Below, one piece after another: positions 44,814 through 56,216 of a DNA stretch of 64,000 nucleotides. Positions within the stretch are counted from its first letter, which is position 1, and every line of letters begins with the position of its first letter. The stretch covers positions 88,333,018 through 88,397,017 of the forward strand of contig NC_084794.1 in the NCBI RefSeq assembly GCF_963169125.1, given 5' to 3'. The DNA comes from Humulus lupulus. Taxonomy: Eukaryota; Streptophyta; Magnoliopsida; Rosales; Cannabaceae. The notes under the pieces were generated by a model. That model made no database searches, was not told the origin of the DNA, and saw nothing but the letters and a program-made list of their open reading frames with translations. The position numbers and the translations under genes are program-made.

Positions 44814-45404
44814 ATATGACTTGTTCTTTATGTAAGCATGACAGGGTATTGCTTATTGACTCCTAATGGTGGCCTTCAAAGAAATACAAGCCATACTTTC
44901 GATGAATGATTCATGCATAACCTGTAAAAATAATTTAACAATAAATTGGTTTACTTTTTCAACACATGTTTTTTTAATAGATATAGTTATATGTTGTCAT
45001 ATTAAAAGATTAATATATATACAGTAAAATCTCCACTTTCATATAATCATAAAAAAATTTAGTCTAGAAATAAATTTCACATTATAATAAATTATAATAT
45101 TTCTTGATACTACTTTTATAAAATATGCATTGATATAGTAATAATGTCTTAATATTAAATATATTTATATTCATGCTGTCTTATACATAGTAAAAATTTA
45201 TGATAAAATTAATTATTAATTTAGACTTCTAAAATAACTTTATATATTTTCAACATTATATAGATATGTACATTGTAGTTATACATTTATGTTATTTTCA
45301 TTTATTAATAATTATACATTGAATTTGACATATTTTATTAATTATTATTTAATATAGATTTAAATATATATATTTACAATATTTTTATAAATATAATTTT
45401 ATAA
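44814..45404. other. AT-rich stretch upstream of LINE ORF1
   Basis: About 590 bases with no gene. The phrase ACAGTAAAATCTCC near 45021 recalls the ends of small plant DNA transposons, but I found no matching opposite end. It could be a LINE 5' UTR or filler. Confidence 0.4.
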
Positions 45405-45458
45405 GTTATAAGAAGGCTTTCTCTCTCTAGCTTTCTCTCAGCTCTCTGAGCTGGTGCC

Positions 45459-46760
45459 ATGGCGAAGACGAGGGCGAAGTTGCAGAGCAAGCCTAAATCA
45501 GCTAATAAGAAAAAGAAAAAACGAGGGCCTGACTCTAGTTCTGATGTGAGGAAAACAAAAACTATGGATGAAGTTCTCGGAATTGAACCACTACAATTTT
45601 CAGATGAGGAAATTGAAGCGGAACAAGTCGAAAATCATCTGCCATTTGCAAATGGTACTGAGGAGGTCTCATTTAGCACAGTCATACAGGAGCACCAACA
45701 GCGGGAAGACATTCGTATGAAATTTGCTCAAGTCATGGAAGCGAAGCAATTTATGGAAGCCCATCGGCATACGACATCTGCAGTGTCTCAAGGTAAGAAC
45801 GTCACACCTCCTATCTTGAGACCTGGCAATGTGATGCAAAATCTGGAGTCCAAATTTGCCGAGTCTACTGAAAAACAGAAAATTAAGATAACTATGGAAG
45901 ACATTGAGGATGAAGTGGACTACTGGAAATCCTCTATGGTGTGCTATGTGGTAGGAGAAAATCCACCATTATCAGTTATAGAGGGGTTTTCTCGACGTGT
46001 TTGGAAGGATAAAGTAGACAAATTGGGCAAGTTGTCATATGGCATCTTCTTAATTCGTTTTGATTCTGTTGAGTACAGGGATCAAGTGATTTCAGGGGGG
46101 TATATTTTTTTCGATAAGAGGCCTGTTATTATGAAGGCATGGGACCCTAATGTTAACTTCAAGAAGCAGGACATTCAATCGGTTCTAATCTGGGTTCAAT
46201 TGGATGATCTTGAACTGAAATATTGGGGAGAGAAGTCCTTATTCAAGATAATCAGTCAAGTAGGAAAGCCTTTGATGGTCGACTCTATCACTAAAATTAC
46301 GGACAAGTTAAGCTATCCTAGGGTACTCATTGAAGTTTCTCTGAAGCAAGTTTTTCCAGATTTGATTTGGTTTGAGGATGAGCATGGTAGTAACACCTCA
46401 GTGGCTGTCACGTATGAGTGGAAACCATTAATATGTGACCACTGTCAAGGAATGGGTCATGATACCAATATGTGTAGGCGAAAAGAAGGAAGGAAGCCTG
46501 AATGGGTGGTTAAGAAAACAGAGAAATCAGTTGAACCGGGAGTGTCAATGCTAGATTTGAATAAGAATATGGCACCTAATTTGAACACAAGTGCTGATCC
46601 GGATGGATTTAAGCCAGCAATGAAGGTCTGGAAGGTTAAAGCACAGGACCCTCCAATTAATACTTGTGTCACTAATTCATTTCAGGTGCTAGATTTGAAT
46701 GGGGGGGGGGGGGGGGAGTGGTGCAAAATGAACATAAGGAACAGCAGCCCCAAAATATGA
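45459..46760 (+). CDS. LINE ORF1 protein (gag-like, DUF4283 and CCHC)
   Basis: The frame has 433 codons and starts MAKTRAKLQSKPK in the good context GCCATGG, close to the pyrimidine-rich 5' end. A basic N-terminus is followed by an acidic linker. From about residue 145 a DUF4283-like RNA-binding region appears (DYWKSSMVCYVVGENPP, KLSYGIFLIRF, WVQLDDLELKYW). The zinc knuckle CDHCQGMGHDTNMC is complete near residue 330. In plant L1 elements ORF1 binds the element RNA and delivers it with ORF2. The frame is intact except that a run of 16 G (46701-46716) lies near its end and sets the last residues (GGGGGEW...). Slippage there may have changed the C-terminus. Confidence 0.85.
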   Translation: MAKTRAKLQSKPKSANKKKKKRGPDSSSDVRKTKTMDEVLGIEPLQFSDEEIEAEQVENHLPFANGTEEVSFSTVIQEHQQREDIRMKFAQVMEAKQFMEAHRHTTSAVSQGKNVTPPILRPGNVMQNLESKFAESTEKQKIKITMEDIEDEVDYWKSSMVCYVVGENPPLSVIEGFSRRVWKDKVDKLGKLSYGIFLIRFDSVEYRDQVISGGYIFFDKRPVIMKAWDPNVNFKKQDIQSVLIWVQLDDLELKYWGEKSLFKIISQVGKPLMVDSITKITDKLSYPRVLIEVSLKQVFPDLIWFEDEHGSNTSVAVTYEWKPLICDHCQGMGHDTNMCRRKEGRKPEWVVKKTEKSVEPGVSMLDLNKNMAPNLNTSADPDGFKPAMKVWKVKAQDPPINTCVTNSFQVLDLNGGGGGEWCKMNIRNSSPKI

Positions 46761-46817
46761 TAGATGCTGGAGCCCAAAGTGAAAATACAGGAGGGGGGGC
46801 AGCACCTCCTCTTTCAA

Positions 46818-49800
46818 ATGGATAAAGTACTCAGCTGGAATGTCCGAGGGATTAACAACCAACAAAAACAACGATTAGTAAAGCAATTCATTGCTTCTCA
46901 GAGAGTTGGTTTGGTTGGTCTGCTCGAGACAAGAGTGAAGGCTCAGAAACTAGGAGCCTTATACTTGAATTTGTTTGTTGGTTGGTGCTTCACTTCAAAT
47001 AATGCATGGCATTCAGGAGGGCGAATTGTGGTTAGCTGGAACCCCTCTAGTTTTCATATTAATATCATTAAGTGTACAAGCCAGATGATCCATCTTGGAG
47101 TTACAACAGTTGATCATAAGAATTTCTTTTTTGTCACTTATGTGTATGCTTTTAATGATGAGGAGGGGCGAAAATGGCTCTGGAAAGACCTTCAAGATCT
47201 GAATATTAAGGGGCCTTGGATTGTGATGGGTGACTTTAATGATATCTTAGCAAAATAGGAGAGGATTGGCAATAGAGTGAGACAGTTTTTATGAATGAGG
47301 GGCTGTTTGATCATACACCAGTTGTCCTCACGGTATATGCAAAAGTTCCTTGTGGTAGGAAGCCTTTCAAGTATTTCAATATGTGGTCTACGCACCCAGA
47401 GTATGGTAAGAAAGTTGCAGAGATCTGGAAGCAACCTTTTACAGGGACAAAAATGTATAAGCTAATTACCAAGTTGAAGGGACTAAAGCCAGTGTTCAAG
47501 GAGATCAATACTCAAGGCTATTCTGATATAATAAGTGTCGAGACTCATGCTAGAGATCACCTAATGGACTGTCAAGAAAGGCTTAAGTGTGATCCTTTGA
47601 ACTTTGATTTGCATGGTGTAGAGCTGGAGGCTAGGAATAAATATACAAAGGTTCACAAGGATTATGTCTCCTTTCTACAGCAGAAGTCGAAACTGAGTTG
47701 GGCTAGACATGGAGATGAGAATTCAGCTTTGTTTCATCTTAGTATTCGGGAAAGAAGAAGACAAAACAGAATTCTATCTATTATTGATGCAAGAGGGACT
47801 CGGGTAGATGAACCTATACAAGTTATTGAAGCTTTTTTAAGCTTCTATCAAGAGCTTTGGGTAGTAAGATGCTACAAAGGAAGACAGTACTGGCTGGTGT
47901 GATGGCTCACGGTCCTACAGTTACAGTGTCCCAATCAGAAATGCTTTTGGCAAACTACTCAAAAGATGAGGTAAGGAAAGTGATATTTGCAATCACTGGA
48001 AATAAAGCACCAGGACCGGATGGCTATGGGAGTTATTTTTACCAAGAAAAGTGGACTATAATTGGAGATGAAGTTGCTGAAGCTATTTGCTCCTTCTTAA
48101 AGACTGGGCAGCTGCTTAAAGAGATCAATTCCATAGTGATTACACTTGTTCCTAAAACCAAATGCCCGAATACAGTAAAGGATTACAGACCAATAGCATG
48201 CTGTAATGTCATTTATAAAGCAGCTACGAAGCTGATTTGCTCGAGGCTCAAAACAATACTCCCTAGCCTTGTGGCGCAAAATCAAGGAGGTTTTGTTCAT
48301 GGCCGATTTATAGCGCACAACATTATGATTTGCCAAGACCTAGTCTATAATTATGGGAGAAAGTCCTCAAAAGCCAGTCTTTGAGGACTAGACTAGACTT
48401 ACAAAAGGCTTATGATACCATCGAGTGGAGCTTTATTGAAGAAGTGTTGTTTGGTTTTAATTTCCCTGAGCCTTTTGTTCAGCTGGTCATGACATGTATA
48501 AGAACACCTCGTTTTTCACTTATGATTAATGGGTCGCTGCATGGATATTTTGAGGCTAAACGAGGGCTGCGACAAGGGGATCCGATGTCACCTCTTATTT
48601 TTGTGTTGGGAATGGAATACCTCACAAGAATAATGCAAAAAGTGGGACAGAAATCTGACTTTGCTTATCATAACAGATGCAAGGAGCTGAAGTTAAATCA
48701 TCTAATGTTTGCTGATGATGTACTTCTGTTCTGTAATGGAGATTATAAGAGTATATGTTATCTACTACAGGGCCTCAAATTATTTTCGCAAACATCAGGT
48801 CTACAGCCTAATGCTTCGAAATCTGCAATATTTAGCAGTGGGATGAGCTCAAATGAGGTGCAGCGCATATTGGAAGTATCAGGTTTAGGAAGAGTGAGGT
48901 ACCGTTCAATTACTTAGGTGTACCCATCTGTCCTAAGCGCATCTGTGCAAAGGAATGTAGCTTGCTAGTGGATAAAATGACTGCTAGAATCAGGTCTTGG
49001 AGCACAAGGAATATTTCTTTTGCAGGGAGGGCAGTCTTGATTAACTCTGTTCTTCTCTCAATTCAGGCCTACTGGAGTCAAATCATGTTGCTGCCTAGGA
49101 AGGTGATTAAAGAGATTGAAGCTATTTTCCGAGCATACTTGTGGACAGGTAAACGAGTGATGGTTGGAGCAGGGCAAATATCTTGGGATAGCTTGTGCAA
49201 GCCTAAAGTAGCAGGAGGTATCGGTATCAAAAAAATCTCTGAATGGAACAAAGCTGCTATGTTTAAATATGTTTGGGCAGTGGCAGCCAAAGAAGACAAT
49301 TTGTGGGTTAGATGGGTGCATAGTGTGTACATAAAAGGTAGAGTATGGTGGGATTACATTGCACCAGCTAATAGCAGCTGGTATTGGAGGAAGGTTATAG
49401 CAGTTAAAGAACAGATTAAGCATCTTGTTGATACATGTTTTAATAACAGGAAATATAAGATAGCAGAGGGTTACAGACTTCTTAATCCAGTTCATGATAG
49501 GGTTAATTGGAGCAAGGAGGTTTGGGGGAGATTGAATACCCCAAAGCACAGTTTCATGTTATGGTTAGCTATCCAAGACAGATTGAAGACTAAAGCAAGA
49601 TTACATAGTTTCAATATTCTTTCGGAAGCTAAATGTCAGTTTTGCAAAATAGCAGATGAAACAACTTCCCATCTCTTCTTTGACTGCCCATATTCTAGTG
49701 AGTGCCTTCAACAGGTTAAGAAATGGGTCTGCTGGAACATAACTGGGAGGCAACTAACTGGTCTTGTGAGGGCAATTGGCAGAATGAAGGCAACAAGGTT

Positions 49801-50002
49801 CAGGAAAATGGTCTTTTCAGCAATCATGGCTGCACTAGTGTACCACTTATGGAGGGCAAGAAATGAAAGTATTTGGTTATCTTCCCTTGATAATCCAACA
49901 AGTATTGTACAGAAGACTAAAGTAGCTAGTAAGACTAGAATACAAAGTGTATGGCCAAAGAAAGTATCTGCCAAAGATCTTGACTGGTATACTGTTTTAT
50001 AA
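46818..50002 (+). pseudogene. LINE ORF2: endonuclease, reverse transcriptase, zinc motif (broken)
   Basis: The start is MDKVLSWNVRGINNQQ, the usual first strand of the AP-type endonuclease. GLLETRVK, VYAFNDEEGR and GDFNDIL follow. After a TAG at about 47256 the frame jumps directly to EGLFDHTPVVL. The 70-odd residues usually found between the GDFN and DH motifs are gone, so a deletion removed part of the nuclease. RT homology covers 47960-48900: [41 protein letters not shown] and FADDVLLF, the catalytic box. The C-terminal part (48962-50002) has RIRSWSTRNISFAGR and the zinc region WLAIQDRLKTKARL...CQFC...TSHLFFDC. Frame changes occur near 47280, 47860, 48383 and 48915. Confidence 0.88.
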
Positions 50003-50112
50003 ATAGAAACCATTGTACAGTTAACAGAAGTATGTTTGGGCCTTAATGGGTGCCATTTGTTTGTAAATTGGTTTTGAAAGTAATGAAATACACTGCTGAG
50101 TTACCAAAAAAA

Positions 50113-51162
50113 AACTAGGTTAATATTTATAATAAGATTTGATTTTTGAAAATCATATTTTATTATTAATATTTCAGATTTATTTTGTAAACCCCAAATT
50201 GTTGTTTAATTTCTTTTTAGTCATTTTCCCCATCTATAAATAGGGACACTTTCTTCACATTTGGTATGTAATTTTTAGGTAGCAAAACTCTACCAAATTT
50301 TAGTCTCATTTCTCATATTTTCTCTTTAGAATTTCATGAGAATGTCTAGCATAATAGGCTAACCTTCCTTAGGAAGGTTAGGATGATCCTATATGCATTA
50401 TGACTTTGTTTGGTATTTTTGAGTCACCATGTGCTTAAATTTTATATATTTGAGTGATTTATTTTCTTTCATCTCTACTTCTTCATCTTGTTATCTATAT
50501 TTATATTTACTAATAGTATATAGATTTTGTCATGCACTTTCTATGTATTATCAAATTAGTGAAAATAATATAGATAATATCTTCATCATTTTCTCCATCT
50601 CATTCATATATATTTACTTTTACTAAATCTATATAGAATTAGTCATGTTCTTTCTATGTATTTTATAAATAGTAAAAGTAATATTTGTGTTAGGTTTTAT
50701 GTCCAATCTTTTATTGCATTATTGTCAATGGTATAATGTCATTTTTAGATTTCTCATAAGATTTATCTCATCTTTTCATGGTAAAGAATAATAATCACTT
50801 GAATACATTTTGTGAAATATATTTGTGCTTTAATGATAAATCTTCCAAATGAATAGTTGGGATGTGAACTATCCATTTGTGTAATTTTTGTAAATCAAAG
50901 ATCCAAATAAATAAGTATGCATATTGGTGACTCTTGATCCTTCTTATTTGTTACCTATTGTTACATCACACTTTATTATATCTTTATTTATAATATTTAA
51001 ATTTCAAAAACCACAAAAATATCACTTGTTCTATTTTCTTCATATTATTTATCTCTAACATTTATTTATTGATTAACTTTATTTCTTTGCCTCCTTGTGG
51101 AATCGACCGCCCATCTATACTACGACTATCGCTAAGTGGAAGTCACGTTTGGGCGTTAAACA
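50113..51162 (+). repeat. LTR-E, second part
   Basis: It follows the LINE target duplication and continues AT-rich to TTTGCCTCCTTGTGG, AATCGACC and GGGCGTTAAACA, an LTR end of a style common in plants. The ORFs at 50429-50626 and 51069-51275 have no family support. Confidence 0.7.
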
Positions 51163-51354
51163 CCCTCAACAAGCCAAATCACCAAAATTCCCTTATGATG
51201 AAATGTGGACCTACATGCATGCATTTATCATCATATAATAATATAATTCACATAAACATGCATATAATAATTTAAAAGCATAATAAATCAATTATGGCCC
51301 TCCCGGCTTACTTATCCAATCATTAAACCTCATCAGAGATTTTGGGGCATTACA
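51163..51354 (-). repeat. LTR-D, last segment
   Basis: CCCTCAACAAGCC resumes the Tekay-type LTR and it ends GGCCCTCCCGGC...TTTTGGGGCATTACA, matching 53785-53847. The next bases, ATGTC, are satellite sequence. Confidence 0.8.
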
Positions 51355-51503
51355 ATGTCACAAGAGATCGACTCTGATCTCGCAAGGAGATCCTATATTG
51401 AAGCCACCATATCTAATGAAGGTGTATTTTGGACTAATCAAACGCTTTGATTCAGTGACGGGGTCTTCCAAGACGGTCGATCACACTAAAGGGTAGGTTT
51501 CAC
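51355..51503. repeat. 175-bp satellite, segment a
   Basis: A partial monomer from ATGTCACAAGAG to GGGTAGGTTTCAC. It is cut by the solo LTR at 51504 and continues at 53848. Confidence 0.85.
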
Positions 51504-53847
51504 TGTAACGCCCTGGTTACCCCAGAACAGTTACGGTGAACTGGAAATTTGACCGGCTATCCGAGTCCTTTGGTTAAAAACGTGTTCTAAGTGTTATTAA
51601 CATGCTAAGGTAGAAAATCAATAAAAAGGAAATTATATAATTTATTAAATACATAAAACTGTTCATGGGCTCATAAAATCTTTTACAAGTTATTTACAAC
51701 TCAAAATGGTCATTACTATTTCAAAATTACAAACTCGCCGACCTAAGCGGCAAAAATAAGGTAAACCCCCTAGTTCCTTCGAGAAATCATTGGCCGTGGT
51801 GGTCAAGCGGCCGCATATGTACACATCACCACCTAAGCTCTCCACTCAAGGCTGGGTGAGCTTTTCTTTCCCTTTACCTGCACCACATAGCACCCATGAG
51901 CCAAGGCCCAGCCAGAAAACACAATAAAGCATTATATGATATCATCAATGATCATAATAATCATTCAGGACTATCAGTCCAAACAAATAGGTGACCGTCG
52001 CAAAAGTCACTAAGTTGGGTATAGCTCCCTTTAGCCTTGTGACGATAGGGTCACCGGGGCTTAACAGACAAGTGAACTTTTATTAGTTCAAACAGGATAG
52101 GTGCACGGTGACTAGTCACCAACATAACCTTCCTCATGACCATAGAGCCATAACCTTGGAACATCGTTTCCTAGCCATGTGACAAACGGTCACCTGGGCC
52201 TTAAGCCCTGGCTCTAGTAACTAGTCTTAGACTAGGCAAGCGCTTATAAATTCATCGACCTTAGGGTCAGTCCAGCGTTAATGCCTTAGAGCCATTCAAC
52301 GTTGATATCGATTAGATATAACCTTCATTCGGCCCTGCCTTCAGGACGCTTATGCCGTTTCTGACTCTTAGGTCAGTGTCCCTGACTAGTCAGTGCCATA
52401 TACAAGAAAACAACATTCGCTAGCATTTAATATGCAATCCATGTCCACGTTTATCAATTAACATGCCTCAATAGCAATCATGCATGCCATATATACATAG
52501 GGTGCAGTTTTCTTACCTCCTGTTCGAGCGAGAAATAATAATAAGAACGACTCCTGAGAACGATCGACCTTTTGGTCCTTTAGCGGTTACCTGGTCATAA
52601 CCAATTATGAAATTCCATCAATAAAATGAATAAAAAAGGGTTCCCAAACCAAAACCTAGCCTCCGAGACATCGAATCCTACCAAACCGGGTAGTAGGATC
52701 GATCCCGAGGCCTAAGGCTAGAATCCCCAAGCCAAAAACCCATTTCTGGCCAAAATGCCACTAAGGGCCGCGACCCGCCCCTCAAAAAGAGGCGGACTCC
52801 TTCAGCACCCCTCAAGAGCTGCGGCCCTCCTTGGCCATGCCGCGGCCCAACCTACAGTTCAGCCAATACTCTGGTTTTTTCTTCCCTTGCAATTTTCCTT
52901 GGAACCAACCTTTCAAACCAATCCAAAACACCATCCAAACATCCAATACAACCCCTAAATTTGATCTATATCACACCCTTACCAAAACCCAAGTTAAACC
53001 CCAACGAAAATTTCCATTAATTCCAACTATCCACAACAAAATCACAAGCTGAAACTAACAACCAAAACAGAGCATACCAGGGAACTAGTGGCTAAAAACT
53101 TACCTCAAACTCAGGTTGTGATGCTCTTCAATGGTAGAACACTTTCCCAAACTCCCAAGGTCTACTTCTCAAGCTTGAATCCTCAACAAGTACTCAAAAA
53201 TCACAAAGGAAATGGAGGAGAAGGAAGGTACGGGTAAGCTCTTGATCACACTCTGTTTTCTCTTCATTTCTACAGCCATAAAGGGTTTATATCTATCCTA
53301 GAGGTAAAAAGACCATTATACCCCTAGGTCAATTAAGGGTTTCTAAAGGCTCCCAAGGGCAAATTTGTCCTTTCCAACCTATCTCGTTAATCATAATTAA
53401 CGCTCTCCAATTCCCACAATTCTCGATAATCACAAACACCAACAATTTATATCCTATTACCCTTTAACCCCTGGTAACGCTCTAATCATTAAAATCACCT
53501 CGAGACTCATCCCGAGCCCCGAACTTAAACTTGTTATGACTAGACCGCCAATCAATATTCTAAGATCGTCTCATGCCGAATAGCTCGAACAAACCCACAT
53601 TATAATGTGGTCTCAGCAATATATCACCGACATGCACGCAATTATACAATTATGCCCTCAACGGGCCTAATTATCATCACACCCCTGTAATTAAAATGTG
53701 GACCCACATGCATGCATTTCACATCATATTATAATATAATTCACATAAACATTCATTCTATCAATTAATGGCATAATTAAGAAAGTATGGCCCTCCCGGC
53801 CTACTATTCCCGCCATTAAAACACATTGGAGAATTCGGGGCATTACA
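51504..53847 (-). repeat. Solo Tekay-type LTR, target duplication TTCAC
   Basis: It runs TGTAACGCCCTGGTTACCCC to TCGGGGCATTACA, with TTCAC at 51499-51503 and 53848-53852. It is 2344 bases long with no internal region, the product of LTR-LTR recombination. It is the most complete reference copy of the LTR-D family, and related to but distinct from the LTRs of the full-length Tekay element. ORFs at 52755-53052 are chance frames. Confidence 0.92.
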
Positions 53848-53954
53848 TTCACTATGAGTGTTATTGGTTAAAAAGATCATGTCACTAGAGAGAGACTTAG
53901 ATCTTTCTAGGAGGCCCTACATTGAGACAACCTTACCTAATTTGGGGGCATTTT
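53848..53954. repeat. 175-bp satellite, segment b
   Basis: It continues the monomer of segment a (TATGAGTGTTATTGG to GGGGGCATTTT) and is cut by the Tekay element at 53955. Confidence 0.88.
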
Positions 53955-56196
53955 TGTGACGCCCTGGTTACCCCAAAACAGTTACAGTGAACGGTGGCCC
54001 GGAAATTTGACCCGCTACCCGAGTCCTTTGGTAAAAAACGTGCTCTAAGTGTAATTAACTGGTTAAGGTGAAAAACTGTTAAAAAGGAAACATATATTTT
54101 CATTACAAACTGCTCTGCAGAGCTAATCAAAACATTTACAAGTTGTTCTCAGTACAAAATGGTCATTACTGTTTCAAATTTACAATCCCGCCGACCTAAG
54201 CGGCAAAAACAGGGTAAGCCCCCTAGTTCCTCTGAGAACACCTTGGTCGTGGTGGTCAAGTGGCCGCATATGTACACATCACCACCTAAACTCTCCACTC
54301 AAGGCTGGGTGAGCTTTTCTTTCCCTTTACCTGCACCACATAGCACCATGAGCCAAGGCCCAGCAAGAAAACATAATAAAGCATGATATAATATCAACAA
54401 TGATCATAATAATCATTCAGGACCATCAGTCCAAACAAATAGATGACAGTCGCAACAGTCACAAAAGTGGGTACAACCCCCTATAGCCATGTGACGGTAG
54501 GGTCACTCGGGCTTATCTGATTGGTGAACCTTTCATAAATTTGAACAGGATAGGTGTATGGTGAATAGTCACCAACATAACCTTCCTCATGACCTTAGAG
54601 TCATAACCCTGGAACAGCGTTCCTTAGCCATGTGACAAACAGTCACCGGGGCCATATGCCCTGGCTCTGAATAACTGGTCTTAGACCAAACAAGCGCTTA
54701 TAAGTTCATCGACCTTAGGATCGGTCCAATGTTAATACCCCATATGAGTGATTCAACGCTAATATCGTTTAGATCTAATCTTCATTTGGCTCGACGTTCA
54801 TGACGCTATGCCATTTCTGACTCGTAGGTCAGTGTCCCTGACTAGTCAGTGCCATATACAAGTAAACGACATTCACTAGCATTTAATATGCAATCCATGT
54901 CCACATTTATCAACCAACATGCCTCAATAACAATACACAGGGTGCAGTTTTCTTACCTCAGATTCGAGCTAGAAAGATTAAAAGAATGACCCGTGAGAAC
55001 GATCAACTTTTAGTCCTTTAGCGGTCACCTAATCATAACCAAACATAGGAAATCATCAATAATAATGATTAACATAGGTTCCACACCAATATCTAGCCTC
55101 CGGAAGATCAATCCCAACTAATCCAAGTAGTATGGACACTCCCGAGGCCTGCAGCTAAGTTCCCGGGGTCAAAACGAGCAAACGGGGTGAAAACAGGGCA
55201 AGGGCTGCGGCCATGGCACCATGGGCCGCGGCCCCCAGAAATTCCTGAAACAAGCGCAGCGGCGCCCAGCCAAAACAGAAACCCCCTTTCTTCCTCATCG
55301 AGCCAGGGCTGCGGCCCCCGACCTTGGTCCATTCCCAAACGTGTTTTCAACTTATCCAAGCTTCCAAAATCATGCCTAACCATCCCCAATCATCAAAACA
55401 AGGTTCCCAAGATTTCCAAAACACCAAAACTCTCAAAACCCAAGGTTCAAACCCACCAAAAACTCCACAATTCACAAAGTCCAATTCAAAGCTTAGAAAC
55501 TCGGAAAACTCAAAAATTTAAACTTAGATTACCTTTGATTGGGTTGTCTTTCATCAAATCCTTCGGTTAAGAAGCTTCTAATCGTTCCTAGGATTGATAT
55601 GCCTCGATCCTCGCTGGATTCCAACTCCTAGAACTCGAGATATCTTCGAAAATGCTCAACTGGTAAAACGAACTATCGAAAAGGAGAACGAGAGGTTTTA
55701 TAATCATACGTTCTATCTGACAGATACTTCAAACTTAAGTAACCTCAAATAAAACCTAATGCTCGGGGTCCCAAAAACACCCCCGGGAACATTATAGTCA
55801 AAACCTCAGAAATTTCACCCTGATCTCAAATATTCCCAATTTATCATCAAATAAACATTTCTATTACCCCAAAATTGACCCCATTATGACAAAACCGCTA
55901 ATCCATTATATATGACCGTCTCATGCCGAATAGCTCGAATATATCTCCATAATAATGGAATCTCATCCACAAATCACATTATGCACCCAAATACACATAT
56001 TCACCCTCAATAGGCCAAATTATCAAAATAGCATAATTATTCAAATGTCGACCCACATGCATGCATATAACATCATATCATACTATAATTCACATATACA
56101 TGCATAATATCATTTAATGGAATAATTAAACAAGTATGGCCCTCCCGACCGACTAATCCTGCCATTAAACCATATCAGAGAATTCGGGGCATTACA
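53955..56196 (-). repeat. Tekay 3' LTR
   Basis: It runs TGTGACGCCCTGG to GGGGCATTACA (2242 bases). It carries the conserved CACCACATAGCACC block at about 54336 and a GC-rich patch with GGGCCGCGGCCC at about 55220. It is shorter than the 5' LTR mainly through loss of one GC-rich stretch near 55260. Confidence 0.93.
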
Positions 56197-56216
56197 ACTA
56201 TCCCCTCCTTACAGAA
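56197..56216 (-). other. Tekay polypurine tract
   Basis: On the minus strand this reads TGTAAGGAGGGGATAGT, directly before the 3' LTR. It is a typical chromovirus plus-strand primer. Confidence 0.8.

Larger units (their letters stand above)
44729..50112 (+). mobile_element. L1-type LINE inserted in LTR-E
   Basis: It has ORF1 with a CCHC knuckle, ORF2 with endonuclease, RT and a C-terminal zinc motif, and a short A-tail (50106-50114). The ten-base duplication AACTAGGTTA occurs at 44719-44728 and 50113-50122. The sequence from 44814 to about 45400 is AT-rich and not clearly LINE. The region from about 45410 (CTTTCTCTCTCTAGC) looks like the true 5' UTR start. All of ORF2 is frameshifted. Confidence 0.88.

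Noticed and set aside
53933..54130. ORF at the Tekay LTR ends, repeated at 61214
   Set aside because: The same frame occurs in both LTRs because they are copies; it crosses the LTR boundary and has no domain.
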